Part shown: positions 54,926 through 64,000 of the stretch, in pieces
Layout: every line of letters starts with the position of its first letter
How positions within the stretch are numbered: the stretch's first letter is position 1
Assembly: GCF_009720865.1 (NCBI RefSeq)
Contig: NZ_WNLA01000005.1
Location: 62,001-126,000 of the forward strand
DNA: 64,000 nt
Direction: 5' to 3'
Source: Pseudoduganella ginsengisoli
GTDB lineage: Bacteria > Pseudomonadota > Gammaproteobacteria > Burkholderiales > Burkholderiaceae_D
The notes under the pieces: model-generated
The model's database searches: none
Seen by the model: only the letters and a program-made list of their open reading frames with translations
What the model was told of the DNA's origin: nothing
Position numbers and translations under genes: made by a program

Positions 54926-56047
54926 TTACAGCTTGCGTACGACGACAGCGCCGATGGAATAGCCGGCGCCAAACGAGCAGATCACACCCAACGCACCGGT
55001 ATCCAAATCATCCTGGTGCTTGTGGAATGCAATGATGGAGCCGGCCGACGACGTGTTGGCATAGGTATCCAGGATCACTGGCGATTCATGCGGTTCCGCG
55101 TCGCGGCCCAGGATGGTGCGGGAAATCAGCTGGTTCATGCTGAGGTTGGCCTGGTGCAGCCAGAAACGCTTGAACTGTTCCACTTGCAGCCCGGTGCGGG
55201 CAATGCTTTCCTTGATCATGGCGGCGGCCATCGGGCACACTTCCTTGAACACTTTGCGGCCCTGCTGCTTGAACAGCTTGTCCGGCTGGCCCACGCCGCT
55301 TTCATCGAAGCGGTTCATGAAACCGAAGTTGTTGCGGATATTGTTCGAGAAGCTGGTTTTCAGCTTGGTGTCGAGGATTTCCCACTGGTGCTTCGACACT
55401 GCCGCATCCTTGGCCTCCACCACGATGGCCGTGCACGCGTCGCCAAAGATGAAGTGGCTGTCGCGGTCGCGCCAGTCCAGGTGGCCGCTGGTGATTTCCG
55501 GATTGAGCACCAGCACGGCGCGGGCCTGGCCGCTTTGCACGGCCGCCACGGCGGTCTGGATGCCGAACGTGGCCGACGAGCAGGCCACGTTCATGTCGAA
55601 GCCATAGCCATCGATGCCCAGCGCCTGCTGCACTTCCACCGCCATGGCAGGATAGGCGCGCTGCATGTTCGAGCATGCGACCAGCACCATGTCGATGTCG
55701 GCCGGCGTGCGGCCTGCGCGGTCCAGCGCCTGGTGGGCCGCCTTCACGCAAATTTCCGCCTGCAGCGACAGTTCGTCATTGCTGCGCTCAGGAATGCGCG
55801 GCACCATGCGCTTCGGATCGAGGATGCCTTCCTTTTCCATCACGTAGCGCGCCTTGATGCCGGACGCCTTTTCAATAAAAGCGGAGCTCGATGGCTCCAG
55901 CGCCGTGACGGTGCCGGCCGCGATAGCGTCCGCGTTGTCGGCATTGAATTGTTCCACATACGCGTTGAAGCACTCCACCAGTTCATCGTTGGAAATCGAG
56001 TATGGCGGGGTAAACAGACCGGTGCCGCTGATGACGACTTGTTTCAT
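54926..56047 (-). CDS. Beta-ketoacyl-ACP synthase III-like (FabH/KASIII) enzyme
   Basis: 373 residues, longer than FabH (about 320). Triad Cys156 ([12 protein letters not shown]), His298 ([10 protein letters not shown]) and Asn331 ([11 protein letters not shown]) is complete. An insertion around 35-60 and a long C-terminal part resemble the KASIII variants that act in specialised or initiation chemistry. The native substrate is unclear; a housekeeping fabH is not in this window. It is monocistronic with a hairpin after it. Confidence 0.85.
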   Translation of the reverse strand: MKQVVISGTGLFTPPYSISNDELVECFNAYVEQFNADNADAIAAGTVTALEPSSSAFIEKASGIKARYVMEKEGILDPKRMVPRIPERSNDELSLQAEICVKAAHQALDRAGRTPADIDMVLVACSNMQRAYPAMAVEVQQALGIDGYGFDMNVACSSATFGIQTAVAAVQSGQARAVLVLNPEITSGHLDWRDRDSHFIFGDACTAIVVEAKDAAVSKHQWEILDTKLKTSFSNNIRNNFGFMNRFDESGVGQPDKLFKQQGRKVFKEVCPMAAAMIKESIARTGLQVEQFKRFWLHQANLSMNQLISRTILGRDAEPHESPVILDTYANTSSAGSIIAFHKHQDDLDTGALGVICSFGAGYSIGAVVVRKL

Positions 56048-56116
56048 ATTTTGTAATCTTTCTTAAAAGGCGGTCGCCTGACCGAGAAATTTTACACGAT
56101 GCGACGAGCCGGAAAG

Positions 56117-56142
56117 GTAAAACGGCGCCCGCTGGGACGCCG
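56117..56142 (-). terminator. ctpA terminator
   Basis: On the minus strand AAACGGCG-TCCC-AGC-GGGCGCCGTTT followed by TACC. It lies about 35 bases after the peptidase stop; GC-rich stem with a short T-run. Confidence 0.6.
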
Positions 56143-56176
56143 TTTGGGTGCTGGCTATCTATTGTCACAACATTGG

Positions 56177-57622
56177 CTATTTTTTCAAGGGAGTTTTTGC
56201 GGGTACAGGATCGGCCTGCACCAGCTTGGAATCCTGTTTGGCCGTTTGCACGGGCAGGCCCTTCAAATGATTCAGCGCTTGCTGCAGTTGGAAGTCGTCG
56301 CCGCTGCCGAATTCCAGCGGCTTGCGCTTGCGCTCCGCCATCAAGATACGCAACTGTTCTTCCGCTTCATCGCGCTTGGCCTTGGCGGCTTCCTGGTCGC
56401 GGTCATTGGTCAAGTGTTTCGACAAGTCTGCTTCCCGCAAGCGCAGCGCATTCAAGCCATCGCCATCGGCGTTTTCTTCCACCTGCAAGTCCGGCGTAAT
56501 GCCCTTGGCCTGGATCGAGCGGCCATTTGGCGTGTAGTAGCGCGCCGTCGTCAGTTTGACCGCTGTATCGGCCGTCAACTGGCGGATGGTTTGCACGGAA
56601 CCTTTGCCGAACGTTTGCGTGCCGATAATGGTGGCGCGCTTGTAATCCTGCAGCGCGCCTGCCACGATTTCGGAGGCCGATGCGGAACCGGTATTGACCA
56701 GCACCGCCATCGGTACATTCTTCACGGCAGCCGGCAATTTGGCGAGGATGTCGCCTTCATTGCGCAGCAAGTAGTATTCCGGACGCCCGTAAAATGTCTG
56801 GCGCGAATCCGGCAATTGGCCATTGGTGGACACGATGGCGGCATCGCGCGGCAGGAATGCTGCCGCCACGCCGATTGCGCCTTGCAGCACGCCGCCCGGA
56901 TCATTGCGCAAGTCCAGCACCAGGCCCTTCATTTGCGGATCCTGCTTGTACAGTTCCGTGATTTTCGCGGCCAGGTCATCGACGGTCGGTTCCTGGAATT
57001 GCGCAATGCGCAGCCACGCGTAACCTGGTTCGACGATCTTGCCCTTCACGCTTTTCTGGTGGATTTCTTCACGCGTGATGTGGAACACCAGCGGTTCCGG
57101 TTCATCCTTGCGCAGCACGGTCAGCGATACTTTGCTGTGCGGCTCGCCACGCATTTTTTTCACGGATTCATCGAGGCTCAAGCCTTTCACGGGCGTGGCA
57201 TCAAGCCGTGTGATCAAGTCGCCAGCCTTGATGCCGGCGCGGTAAGCAGGCGAGTCTTCAATCGGGGCGACAATCTTGATGTAGCCATCTTCGCTCTGGC
57301 CGATTTCAATGCCCAGGCCGACGAACTTGCCTTGCGAACCTTCACGCAATTCAGCGTAGGCTTTTTTGTCGAGGTAAGCAGAGTGGGGGTCGAGCGATGC
57401 GACCATGCCGGTAATGGCTTCGGTCAGCAATTTCTTGTCTTCGACCGGTTCCACATAATCGGATTTGATCAGGCCAAACACGTCGGCCAGCTGCCGCAAT
57501 TCTTCCAGCGGCAGGGCGGGATCGGCAGGGCGCTGCGCCATCGCGGAAAATTGCAACGAAACGGCGATGCCGGCCACTACACCGAGCCCAACCAGCCCGG
57601 TATTCTTGAGTTTCTTGCCCAT
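56177..57622 (-). CDS. ctpA: C-terminal processing peptidase (S41, CtpA type)
   Basis: 481 residues with an N-terminal signal/anchor (MGKKLKNTGLVGLGVVAGIA), then a PDZ domain about 90-170 (GLGIEIGQSEDGYIKIVAPI) and the S41 catalytic domain. Ser315 and Lys340 form the catalytic dyad (TGSASASEIVAG, GTQTFGKGSVQ) at the correct 25-residue spacing. It cleaves C-termini of periplasmic or membrane proteins. The C-terminal ~80 residues are charged and may bind an adaptor. Confidence 0.92.
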   Translation of the reverse strand: MGKKLKNTGLVGLGVVAGIAVSLQFSAMAQRPADPALPLEELRQLADVFGLIKSDYVEPVEDKKLLTEAITGMVASLDPHSAYLDKKAYAELREGSQGKFVGLGIEIGQSEDGYIKIVAPIEDSPAYRAGIKAGDLITRLDATPVKGLSLDESVKKMRGEPHSKVSLTVLRKDEPEPLVFHITREEIHQKSVKGKIVEPGYAWLRIAQFQEPTVDDLAAKITELYKQDPQMKGLVLDLRNDPGGVLQGAIGVAAAFLPRDAAIVSTNGQLPDSRQTFYGRPEYYLLRNEGDILAKLPAAVKNVPMAVLVNTGSASASEIVAGALQDYKRATIIGTQTFGKGSVQTIRQLTADTAVKLTTARYYTPNGRSIQAKGITPDLQVEENADGDGLNALRLREADLSKHLTNDRDQEAAKAKRDEAEEQLRILMAERKRKPLEFGSGDDFQLQQALNHLKGLPVQTAKQDSKLVQADPVPAKTPLKK

Positions 57623-57903
57623 GTTTCACCTGTATCCAAGCACGCATTACCCTATGGTATTGCGGTGAATTCAGTATAAACCTGATTTTGGGCAACCTGA
57701 GTAGCCTGTGCGTAATTTCATTCGCTTTTCAGGCACTTTTAAGCCTGCCGCGCCACACAAATGACGTATCAACAAGAGAAAGTTTGACAGCCTCTCAACA
57801 TTTCGTTTTCCACGGTTTATCAGTTCTGTAAATGGTCTATTCACGACGGTAAGCAATTGTAAGAAAACAGGAAGGGCAAGCGGACGCGGCCTACACTGGC
57901 CTT

Positions 57904-57961
57904 GTAATTCTCTCTACCCTGTAGTGGTTTTCCGCCAGCGCGCCCGCGCTGGCTTTTTTTT
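57904..57961 (+). ncRNA. Candidate small RNA with intrinsic terminator
   Basis: A strong terminator (GCCAGCGC-GCCC-GCGCTGGC plus T8, 57934-57961) has no gene upstream on the plus strand for over 250 bases. A TACACT -10-like element at 57892-57897 would start a 58-base RNA at about 57904. No good -35 was found, so the start is uncertain. The rest of 57623-58207 shows only two short hairpins (58084-58099 and 58111-58133) before the receptor gene. Confidence 0.35.
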
Positions 57962-58207
57962 AAATTGGCCATGGCGGCTGAGCTGTTGATTTGACAGCAG
58001 CGCTGCGGCAAAACACGCAGTACGGCTGTGGATTCCTGCACTGAATGTTGCTGCGAAAAACGACGTGTATCGAAAAGTAAAAACCCGTTAACAAACGGGC
58101 TCTGCAGGCCCGCACGCGATTACAATGCGTGCGCGGCACACTCTCCCGAGCCAGCCAGACTGCTCCAGCCAGCCCCGGCCGCACGGACTGCAATCCCCAG
58201 AAATTCC

Positions 58208-60412
58208 ATGAGCAAACTGATCCCCATTGCCTGCCTGGCATTAATAGGCGCCCCCGTTCATGCCTTGGCCCAGCAGCAAAAGGATGAGGGGAAGACGCCG
58301 GCACAGCCAGTGGTGCCGCAAGTGACGATCTCCAACACCCGCGCCAGCGATATGGATGAGCGCCGCAATTCCACGGCGGGCAAGCAAGTGTATGGCCGCG
58401 AAGAATTGGACCGCAATGGCGATACCAGCCTCGGTGACGTGCTGAAACGCTTGCCGGGGGTGACCATCGGCGGCGGCCGTCCGGGCCGTGGCGGCGATGT
58501 GCGCATGCGCGGCCTTGGCAACGGCTATACGCAAATCCTCGTCAATGGCGAACGCCCTCCGGCCGGCTTTTCCATGGAATCGCTGTCGCCGGACCAGGTG
58601 GAGCGCGTGGAAGTCATGCGCGGCCCCATTGCGGAACACAGCACGCGCGCCATTGCCGGCACCATCAACATCGTGCTGCGCGACGGCTACCAGCAAAAAG
58701 ACATCCAGGTGAAGCTGGCGGATTCGGTGGAGCAGGGCCTGCACACGCCGAATCTGTCCGTGACGCTGCCGGGCAAAGAGGGAGCGTTGAATTACACGCT
58801 GACCGGTTCCTTGGGCGTCAACCGCCAGCACAACGTGGGCCATACCGTCAGCACCGACACGCGCGCCGACGGCACGGTGGAGCGCTTGCAAATGCAGGAT
58901 GAAGACAATAGCGGCACGTCGAAGAATTTGCATCTGGCGCCCCGCCTGTCGTACAAGTTCGATAACGGCGACACAGTCAATTTCCAGACGTTCGTGATGG
59001 CCATGCGCAGCGATACGGGCGCCACCAGTGAATTGAACCAGCCGGTCGCGCTGCCTGGCGTGCCGCCTGCGGAATACGCGACGGCTTATACGCAGTCGCA
59101 CGCCAGCAATACGTTTGTGCGCGGCTTTGGCAACTGGATCCACCGGCTGCAAGGCGCATCGAAGCTGGACGTGAAATTCGGGTTTGGCCTGGGCCAGCGT
59201 GACAGCGACGTGCGGCGCTATCAATACGATGGTACAGGCGCCTTTGAAAACCGCTTCCTCGATACGGACAATTCGCGCGACCGCGGCTTGAATACGGGCG
59301 GCAAATACACGTCGCCGCTGGGCCAGGGCCACTTGCTGGCGGCAGGCTGGGATCTGGAAGCCAGCCACCGCGCACAGACCCGCGTGTCGCTGGATAAAAA
59401 CGGCGTGTCGCAATTTGCCGACTCGGGCGACAACCTGACTGCCGACACGCGCCGCGTGGCCGTGTTTGCGCAGGATGAATGGGATATCACGCCGCAGTGG
59501 AGCGTCTACCTGGGCGCGCGCTGGGAAGGCATCCGCACCACGTCGGACCGCAGCGCCGGCACCGTGTCCAATACCAGCAGCGTGTTTTCCCCGCTATTGC
59601 ACGGCGTATGGCGCATCCCCGGCAAGGAACGCGACCAGGTGCGCATGAGCTGGACGAAAAGTTATAAGTCGCCCAACGTGCAGGACTTGATCGCGCTGCC
59701 CGCCCTGTCGCGCAACAATGATGCGACGCGTCCTGACCGCACCGGCAATCCGAATTTGAAGCCGGAACTGGCGGCTGGTTTCGATGTCGCGTATGAACAC
59801 TACCTGGGCCGCGCGGGCATCCTGTCGGCCAGTGCGTTTGTGCGCGATATCGATAACTTGATCCGCCGCACCTTGACCACATATACGGCGCCTGATGGTT
59901 CCGTGCGCTGGGTGTCGACGCCATCGAATGTCGGCCATGCAAAGACCAAAGGCATCGAACTGGAAGCGAAGTTCCAGTTGGTGGAATTGTTCCCTGACGC
60001 GCCAGCGATAGATTTCCGCTCCAATTACAGCCGCTTCTGGTCGAATGTGGATGGCATTCCCGGCCCGGACAATCGGCTGGACCAGCAAGCGAAGCAGACC
60101 GGCAATATCGGCGTGGATTACCGCATGAAGGACGTGCCGCTGACGTTGGGCGCCAGCTTTAACTGGACGCCGGCGATCCGTGTGCAAACGTCAACGGAAC
60201 AAGTGGTGGAAGTGAGCCGCAAGCGCGTGCTGGACGCTTACGTGTTGTGGAAAGCCACGCCGCTGACCCAAATACGCCTGTCTGCGAGTAATATGCTGGC
60301 CGATGACGCCACCGGCAATAACCTGGTTACCACTAGGGGCGTTGCAAAATTATCCAGTACGGTCAATCCCACTTACACGGTGTGGAGCGCGCGGCTGGAA
60401 ACCAAGTTCTGA
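58208..60412 (+). CDS. TonB-dependent outer-membrane receptor
   Basis: 734 residues from the ATG at 58208, which begins the signal peptide (MSKLIPIACLALIGAPVHALA). Plug domain to about 165 (GKQVYGREELDRNGDTSLGD, VLKRLPGVTIGGG, DVRMRGLGNGYTQILVNGER), then the 22-strand barrel ending ARLETKF. Plug sequence resembles the FepA/CirA/colicin-receptor group. The substrate is not evident; no siderophore or vitamin genes are adjacent. A 15-base gap links it to an M13 peptidase gene, suggesting a shared operon and possibly peptide import. Confidence 0.9.
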   Translation: MSKLIPIACLALIGAPVHALAQQQKDEGKTPAQPVVPQVTISNTRASDMDERRNSTAGKQVYGREELDRNGDTSLGDVLKRLPGVTIGGGRPGRGGDVRMRGLGNGYTQILVNGERPPAGFSMESLSPDQVERVEVMRGPIAEHSTRAIAGTINIVLRDGYQQKDIQVKLADSVEQGLHTPNLSVTLPGKEGALNYTLTGSLGVNRQHNVGHTVSTDTRADGTVERLQMQDEDNSGTSKNLHLAPRLSYKFDNGDTVNFQTFVMAMRSDTGATSELNQPVALPGVPPAEYATAYTQSHASNTFVRGFGNWIHRLQGASKLDVKFGFGLGQRDSDVRRYQYDGTGAFENRFLDTDNSRDRGLNTGGKYTSPLGQGHLLAAGWDLEASHRAQTRVSLDKNGVSQFADSGDNLTADTRRVAVFAQDEWDITPQWSVYLGARWEGIRTTSDRSAGTVSNTSSVFSPLLHGVWRIPGKERDQVRMSWTKSYKSPNVQDLIALPALSRNNDATRPDRTGNPNLKPELAAGFDVAYEHYLGRAGILSASAFVRDIDNLIRRTLTTYTAPDGSVRWVSTPSNVGHAKTKGIELEAKFQLVELFPDAPAIDFRSNYSRFWSNVDGIPGPDNRLDQQAKQTGNIGVDYRMKDVPLTLGASFNWTPAIRVQTSTEQVVEVSRKRVLDAYVLWKATPLTQIRLSASNMLADDATGNNLVTTRGVAKLSSTVNPTYTVWSARLETKF

Positions 60413-60427
60413 CAAAGGAGAGTTGTA

Positions 60428-62488
60428 GTGAAACGCATCTTGCTGAGCACCCTGGCTATGAGCCTGCTCGCTGCCTATGGGCCAGCCACCTTCGCGCATG
60501 AAGGACGTGAACATCAATCGGCGCCGGCCGCGCTGACGTCGGGCATCGATATCCAGTACATCGATGCCAAGGTGCGTCCTCAGGATGACTTTTTCCAGCA
60601 TTTGAACGGCGAGTGGCTGAAGACCACGCAAATCCCCGAAGACAAATCCAGCTGGGGCTCGTTCGCCAAGCTGCGCGACGACACGTTGCCGCAACTGCGC
60701 TCCATTATCGAAGACCTGCAAGCCAGCAAACAAAAGGCCGGCAGCAATGAACAGAAAATCGCCGACCTGTACGCCAGCTACATGAATGAAGCGCTGCTGG
60801 AAAAGCAGGGCATCAAGCCGCTGTCGGGCGAGTTGAGCCAGATCCGCGGCATCAAGGACAAGAAAGCCTTGCCCGGCTTGATCGCGCGCCTGACGCGCAT
60901 CGGCGTGTCGACGCCCTATGCGGTTTACGTGAGCACCGATGCGCGCGACTCGCAAAAGAATGCCGCGTACGTATCGCAAAGCGGCCTGGGTTTGCCGGAC
61001 CGCGATTACTACCTGAAAAAAGATGACGAGCGCCTGGCCGGCATCCGCACCAAGTATGTGGCGCACGTGGCCCACATCCTGAAACTGGCGGGCCACAAGG
61101 CGCCGGAAGCGGCAGCGCAAGCGATTCTGGAATTTGAAACCGCGCTGGCGGAAGTGCAGTGGACCAAAGTCGACAACCGCGACCCGGTGAAGCGCTACAA
61201 CAAGACCGAGATTGCCAAGCTGGGCGAGACGGCGCCCGGCTATGACTGGCTCGACGCAATGGGCAAAGCCGGCGTGGCCACCAAGACCAATTACGTGATC
61301 GTCAACCAGCCCAGCTACCTGAAGGGCTTCGCGCAAGTGGTCGATGCCACGCCGCTCGACACGCTGAAGGCATATTTTGAATGGCAATTGCTGCGCGATG
61401 CGTCGCCGTATCTGTCGAAAGCGTTTGCTGATGCAGACTTCGCATTTTATGAAGGCGTGATCAGTGGCGTGACGGCGCAGCCGCCCCGCTGGAAGCGCGG
61501 TGTCGCCACGGTGGAAAGCGCAATTGGCGAAGGCATGGGCCAGCTGTACGTGGCGAAGTACTTCCCGGCCGAGCGCAAGGCGCGCATGGAAACGCTGGTG
61601 AAAAACCTGATGGCAGCGTACAAGGACAGCATCGACAAGCTGGACTGGATGGGCCCGGAAACCAAGCGTGAAGCGCAAGACAAGCTGGCCAAGTTCACCA
61701 CCAAGATCGGTTATCCCAACAAGTGGCGCGATTACAGTGCGCTGTCGATCGTGCCGGGCGACTTGACGGGTAATATGCGCCGCGCGGCGGAGTTCGATTA
61801 CAAGCGCAATATCGCCAAGCTGGGTGCGCCGGTGGACCGCGAAGAGTGGGGCATGACGCCGCAAACCGTTAACGCGTATTACCGCCCGACCGCCAACGAA
61901 ATCGTGTTCCCGGCCGCCATCCTGCAGCCGCCATTCTTCAACGCGGCAGCCGATGATGCCGTCAACTATGGTGCGATCGGCGCCGTGATCGGCCATGAAA
62001 TCAGCCACGGTTTCGACGACAAGGGCAGCCAGTCCGATGGCGACGGCAATTTGCGCGACTGGTGGACGGCTGAAGACCGTGCGAAATTCAAGGCCAAGGC
62101 CGATGCGCTGACCAGGCAGTATGACGGCTACAGCCCGCTGCCGGGCTATAACGTCAATGGCGCGCTGACCTTGGGTGAAAACATTGCGGACAACTCGGGC
62201 CTGGCCATTGCATACAAGGCGTACAAGCTGTCGCTGCATGGCCAGCCGGCGCCGGTGATCGACAACCTGACGGGCGAGCAGCGTTTCTACATGGGCTTTG
62301 GCCAGGTATGGCGCACCAAGATGCGCGAAGCGCAGCAAATCAAGCAAGTGAAAACCGACCCGCACTCGCCGGGCCAGTTCCGCGCCAACGGCACGGTCGT
62401 GAACCAGCCGGGCTTTTATGAAGCGTTTGGCGTGAAGGAAGGCGACAAGTTATACGTTGCGCCAGAAAATCGCATCATCATCTGGTAA
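60428..62488 (+). CDS. M13 family metallopeptidase (neprilysin/PepO-like), first copy
   Basis: 686 residues from a GTG with AAAGGAGAG upstream. Signal peptide (MKRILLSTLAMSLLAAYGP). Zinc motif His523-Glu524-Ile-Ser-His527 (HEISHGFDDKG) and third ligand Glu584 in GENIADNSG; the VNAYY region (residues about 480) is also standard. Periplasmic or surface oligopeptidase. Paralogous to the next gene (DKSSWGSF, GLGLP-RDYYL, FPAERKARME shared). Confidence 0.92.
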   Translation: MKRILLSTLAMSLLAAYGPATFAHEGREHQSAPAALTSGIDIQYIDAKVRPQDDFFQHLNGEWLKTTQIPEDKSSWGSFAKLRDDTLPQLRSIIEDLQASKQKAGSNEQKIADLYASYMNEALLEKQGIKPLSGELSQIRGIKDKKALPGLIARLTRIGVSTPYAVYVSTDARDSQKNAAYVSQSGLGLPDRDYYLKKDDERLAGIRTKYVAHVAHILKLAGHKAPEAAAQAILEFETALAEVQWTKVDNRDPVKRYNKTEIAKLGETAPGYDWLDAMGKAGVATKTNYVIVNQPSYLKGFAQVVDATPLDTLKAYFEWQLLRDASPYLSKAFADADFAFYEGVISGVTAQPPRWKRGVATVESAIGEGMGQLYVAKYFPAERKARMETLVKNLMAAYKDSIDKLDWMGPETKREAQDKLAKFTTKIGYPNKWRDYSALSIVPGDLTGNMRRAAEFDYKRNIAKLGAPVDREEWGMTPQTVNAYYRPTANEIVFPAAILQPPFFNAAADDAVNYGAIGAVIGHEISHGFDDKGSQSDGDGNLRDWWTAEDRAKFKAKADALTRQYDGYSPLPGYNVNGALTLGENIADNSGLAIAYKAYKLSLHGQPAPVIDNLTGEQRFYMGFGQVWRTKMREAQQIKQVKTDPHSPGQFRANGTVVNQPGFYEAFGVKEGDKLYVAPENRIIIW

Positions 62489-62506
62489 TTTGCACAGTTT
62501 GTGCAG

Positions 62507-62540
62507 CAAAGGGGCCACGCAAGTGGCTCTTTTGCTATCT
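62507..62540 (+). terminator. Hairpin between the two M13 peptidase genes
   Basis: GGGGCCAC-GCAA-GTGGCTC followed by TTTTGC, 18 bases after the first peptidase stop. It may reduce read-through into the second copy. Confidence 0.6.
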
Positions 62541-62616
62541 TTGTGTCTTCCCGCTGTGCTACAGTTTTAAACCCGGTCATAAGCCGGTACGACAATTAAT
62601 CGAAGGACATTCACCT

Positions 62617-64000
62617 GTGAACCGACATCTGCTCAGTGCATTGACCCTGGCCCTGCTGGCAACCGCCACTGGCCAAGCCAGCGCCGCCGGCGCTTCCGCT
62701 GCCAAATCCGTAGCGAAGCCGACTTCCGGCATCGCCGTTGAATATATCGATCCTGCGGTGCGCGCGCAGGATGACTTCTTTACCCACTTGAGCGGCAAAT
62801 GGCTGGCCACGACGGAAATCCCGGCGGACAAGTCGAGCTGGGGCTCGTTCGTCAAACTGCACGAAGACACGCAGCCACAGCTGCGCGCCATCATTGAGCA
62901 GTCCGCCGCGAATCCCAAGTCCAGCGCGGATGCACAGCGCATTGGCGATTTCTACGCCAGCTTCATGGATGAAGCCAAACTGGAACAGCTGGGCATTTCG
63001 CCGCTGAACGGCCAGCTGGCGCAAATTGCCGCACTGCAAGACAAGAAAGAAATCCCTGCGCTGATGGCGCAATTCGCGAAGGTTGGCACGTCGGCGCCGT
63101 TCGCAGGCGCGGTTCACCAGGACAACAAGGATTCCACCAAATACGTGGTGGACTTCTTCCAGAGCGGCCTGGGCTTGCCTGAGCGCGATTACTACCTGAA
63201 CAAGGACGATGCGCGCCTGAAAGATATTCTGGCCAAGTACCAGCAGCACGTGGCCGCCATGCTGACGCTGGCGGGTGACAAGGATGCTGCCGCCAAGGCG
63301 CAGACCATCGTGGCGCTGGAAACGGAACTGGCCAAAGTACAGTGGACCCCGGTCGAACTGCGCGACCCGGTCAAGGCGTACAACAAGTTTGAAATTGCCA
63401 AGCTCAATGAACTGACCCCGAACTTCGACTGGACGCCTTACCTGGCGGGCCTGGGCGTGACGGGCAAGGTCAACTACGTGATCGTCAGCCAGCCGTCGTA
63501 CCTGAAAGGCGTGTCCGACATCCTGGCGGCCACGCCGCTGGACGCATGGAAAGCGTACTTCACGTGGCAAACCATCCGCGCCTATGCGCCGTACCTGTCG
63601 AAAGCCTTTGTCGATGAAAACTTCGCGTTCTATGGCGCGACGTTGTCGGGCGCGAAGGAAATGCGTCCACGCTGGAAGCGCGGTGTCGCGACGGTGGAAG
63701 GCGCGCTGGGCGAATCGCTGGGCAAGCTGTACGTGGAACAACACTTCCCGGCCGAGCGCAAGGCGCGCATGGAAGCGCTGGTGAAAAACCTGATGGTCGC
63801 GTACAAGCAATCGATCGACAAACTGGACTGGATGAGCCCGGCAACGAAGAAAGAAGCGCAAGCCAAGCTGGCCAAGTTCACGACGAAGATCGGCTACCCG
63901 AACAAGTGGCGCGATTACTCGGCGCTGGTGGTGTCCAAGGACGACCTGGTGGGCAACGTGGTCCGTTCCAACATGGCCGACTACAACAAGGAAATCAACA
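62617..64000 (+). CDS. M13 family metallopeptidase, second copy (truncated by window edge)
   Basis: Starts at GTG 62617 with AAGGA upstream and stays open to the window end (461 codons seen). Signal peptide (NRHLLSALTLALLATATGQ). The domain parallels the first copy closely: QDDFFTHLSGKWLATTEIP, DKSSWGSFVKLHEDTQPQLR, GLGLPERDYYLNKDD, FPAERKARMEALVKNLM. The HExxH active site lies beyond the window. No frameshift in the visible part, so it is probably a functional paralogue arising from tandem duplication. Confidence 0.9.
   Translation, partial: MNRHLLSALTLALLATATGQASAAGASAAKSVAKPTSGIAVEYIDPAVRAQDDFFTHLSGKWLATTEIPADKSSWGSFVKLHEDTQPQLRAIIEQSAANPKSSADAQRIGDFYASFMDEAKLEQLGISPLNGQLAQIAALQDKKEIPALMAQFAKVGTSAPFAGAVHQDNKDSTKYVVDFFQSGLGLPERDYYLNKDDARLKDILAKYQQHVAAMLTLAGDKDAAAKAQTIVALETELAKVQWTPVELRDPVKAYNKFEIAKLNELTPNFDWTPYLAGLGVTGKVNYVIVSQPSYLKGVSDILAATPLDAWKAYFTWQTIRAYAPYLSKAFVDENFAFYGATLSGAKEMRPRWKRGVATVEGALGESLGKLYVEQHFPAERKARMEALVKNLMVAYKQSIDKLDWMSPATKKEAQAKLAKFTTKIGYPNKWRDYSALVVSKDDLVGNVVRSNMADYNKEIN

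Noticed and set aside
58111..58133. A riboswitch in the TonB-receptor leader
   Set aside because: Two short hairpins are present, but none of the cobalamin-riboswitch core motifs is visible.
60350..62365. A 671-codon open frame on the minus strand opposite the M13 peptidase
   Set aside because: An antisense shadow of a gene with intact catalytic motifs.

Overview
The window is a high-GC betaproteobacterial chromosome segment, most likely from the Oxalobacteraceae (Janthinobacterium, Duganella or Massilia type). The reasons are the PHB genes (phasin-phaA-phaB), a hemA-prfA-dsbB-prmC cluster, minCDE, a CqsA/JqsA-type quorum-sensing locus, ElaA/Ohr/RarD/EttA orthologues and dense packing of short operons. 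Genus is inference. I saw no rRNA, tRNA, CRISPR array, prophage or intact insertion sequence. The two edge genes are cut: an aminopeptidase P (left) and an M13 peptidase (right).

Layout. 1-11.9 kb: housekeeping and transport genes (aminopeptidase P, MgtC-like protein, DUF924, Rossmann/DUF2520 protein, AlkB-like dioxygenase, an outer-membrane barrel, EttA, RarD, Kup, a double FKBP lipoprotein). 11.9-21.6 kb: a divergent module. A MacAB-like export pump operon (HlyD adaptor, ATPase, two paralogous FtsX-type permeases) faces an NtrC/NtrB-type two-component system. The space between them holds a consensus sigma-54 promoter and two palindromic 16-bp sites, so this looks like a self-contained sigma-54 controlled efflux divergon. 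21.6-29.3 kb: ElaA acetyltransferase, Ohr, a TonB_C-Sel1 fusion protein, a serine hydrolase, and an operon gshA / acetylpolyamine amidohydrolase / exported RidA. 29.4-33.4 kb: hemA-prfA-dsbB-prmC, interrupted behind prfA by a four-unit palindromic repeat. 33.6-38.2 kb: an orphan OmpR-type regulator with Glu at the phosphorylation site, a DUF697-like protein, minCDE, and a MetR-like regulator with a MetR box at its own start codon. 38.2-40.8 kb: phasin, phaA and phaB behind a promoter that reads as FNR/ANR class II. 40.8-47.1 kb: D-amino-acid deaminase-like enzyme, prolyl aminopeptidase, small proteins, a MITE-like element and 2,4-dienoyl-CoA reductase. 47.1-51.5 kb: the quorum-sensing island (CqsA-type synthase; divergent six-TM histidine kinase, unusual response regulator and LuxR-type regulator, translationally coupled). 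51.5-57.6 kb: PhoD-like phosphatase, YbaL/Kef antiporter, FabH-like synthase and a CtpA peptidase. 57.6-64 kb: a possible small RNA, then a TonB-dependent receptor followed by two tandem M13 metallopeptidases.

The most interesting items are the quorum-sensing island with its extra LuxR gene and atypical receiver, the sigma-54 divergon, the pseudo-receiver regulator, the predicted oxygen-responsive PHB promoter, and several families of palindromic intergenic repeats. All functional calls are from reading the sequence and family knowledge; no database search was run.
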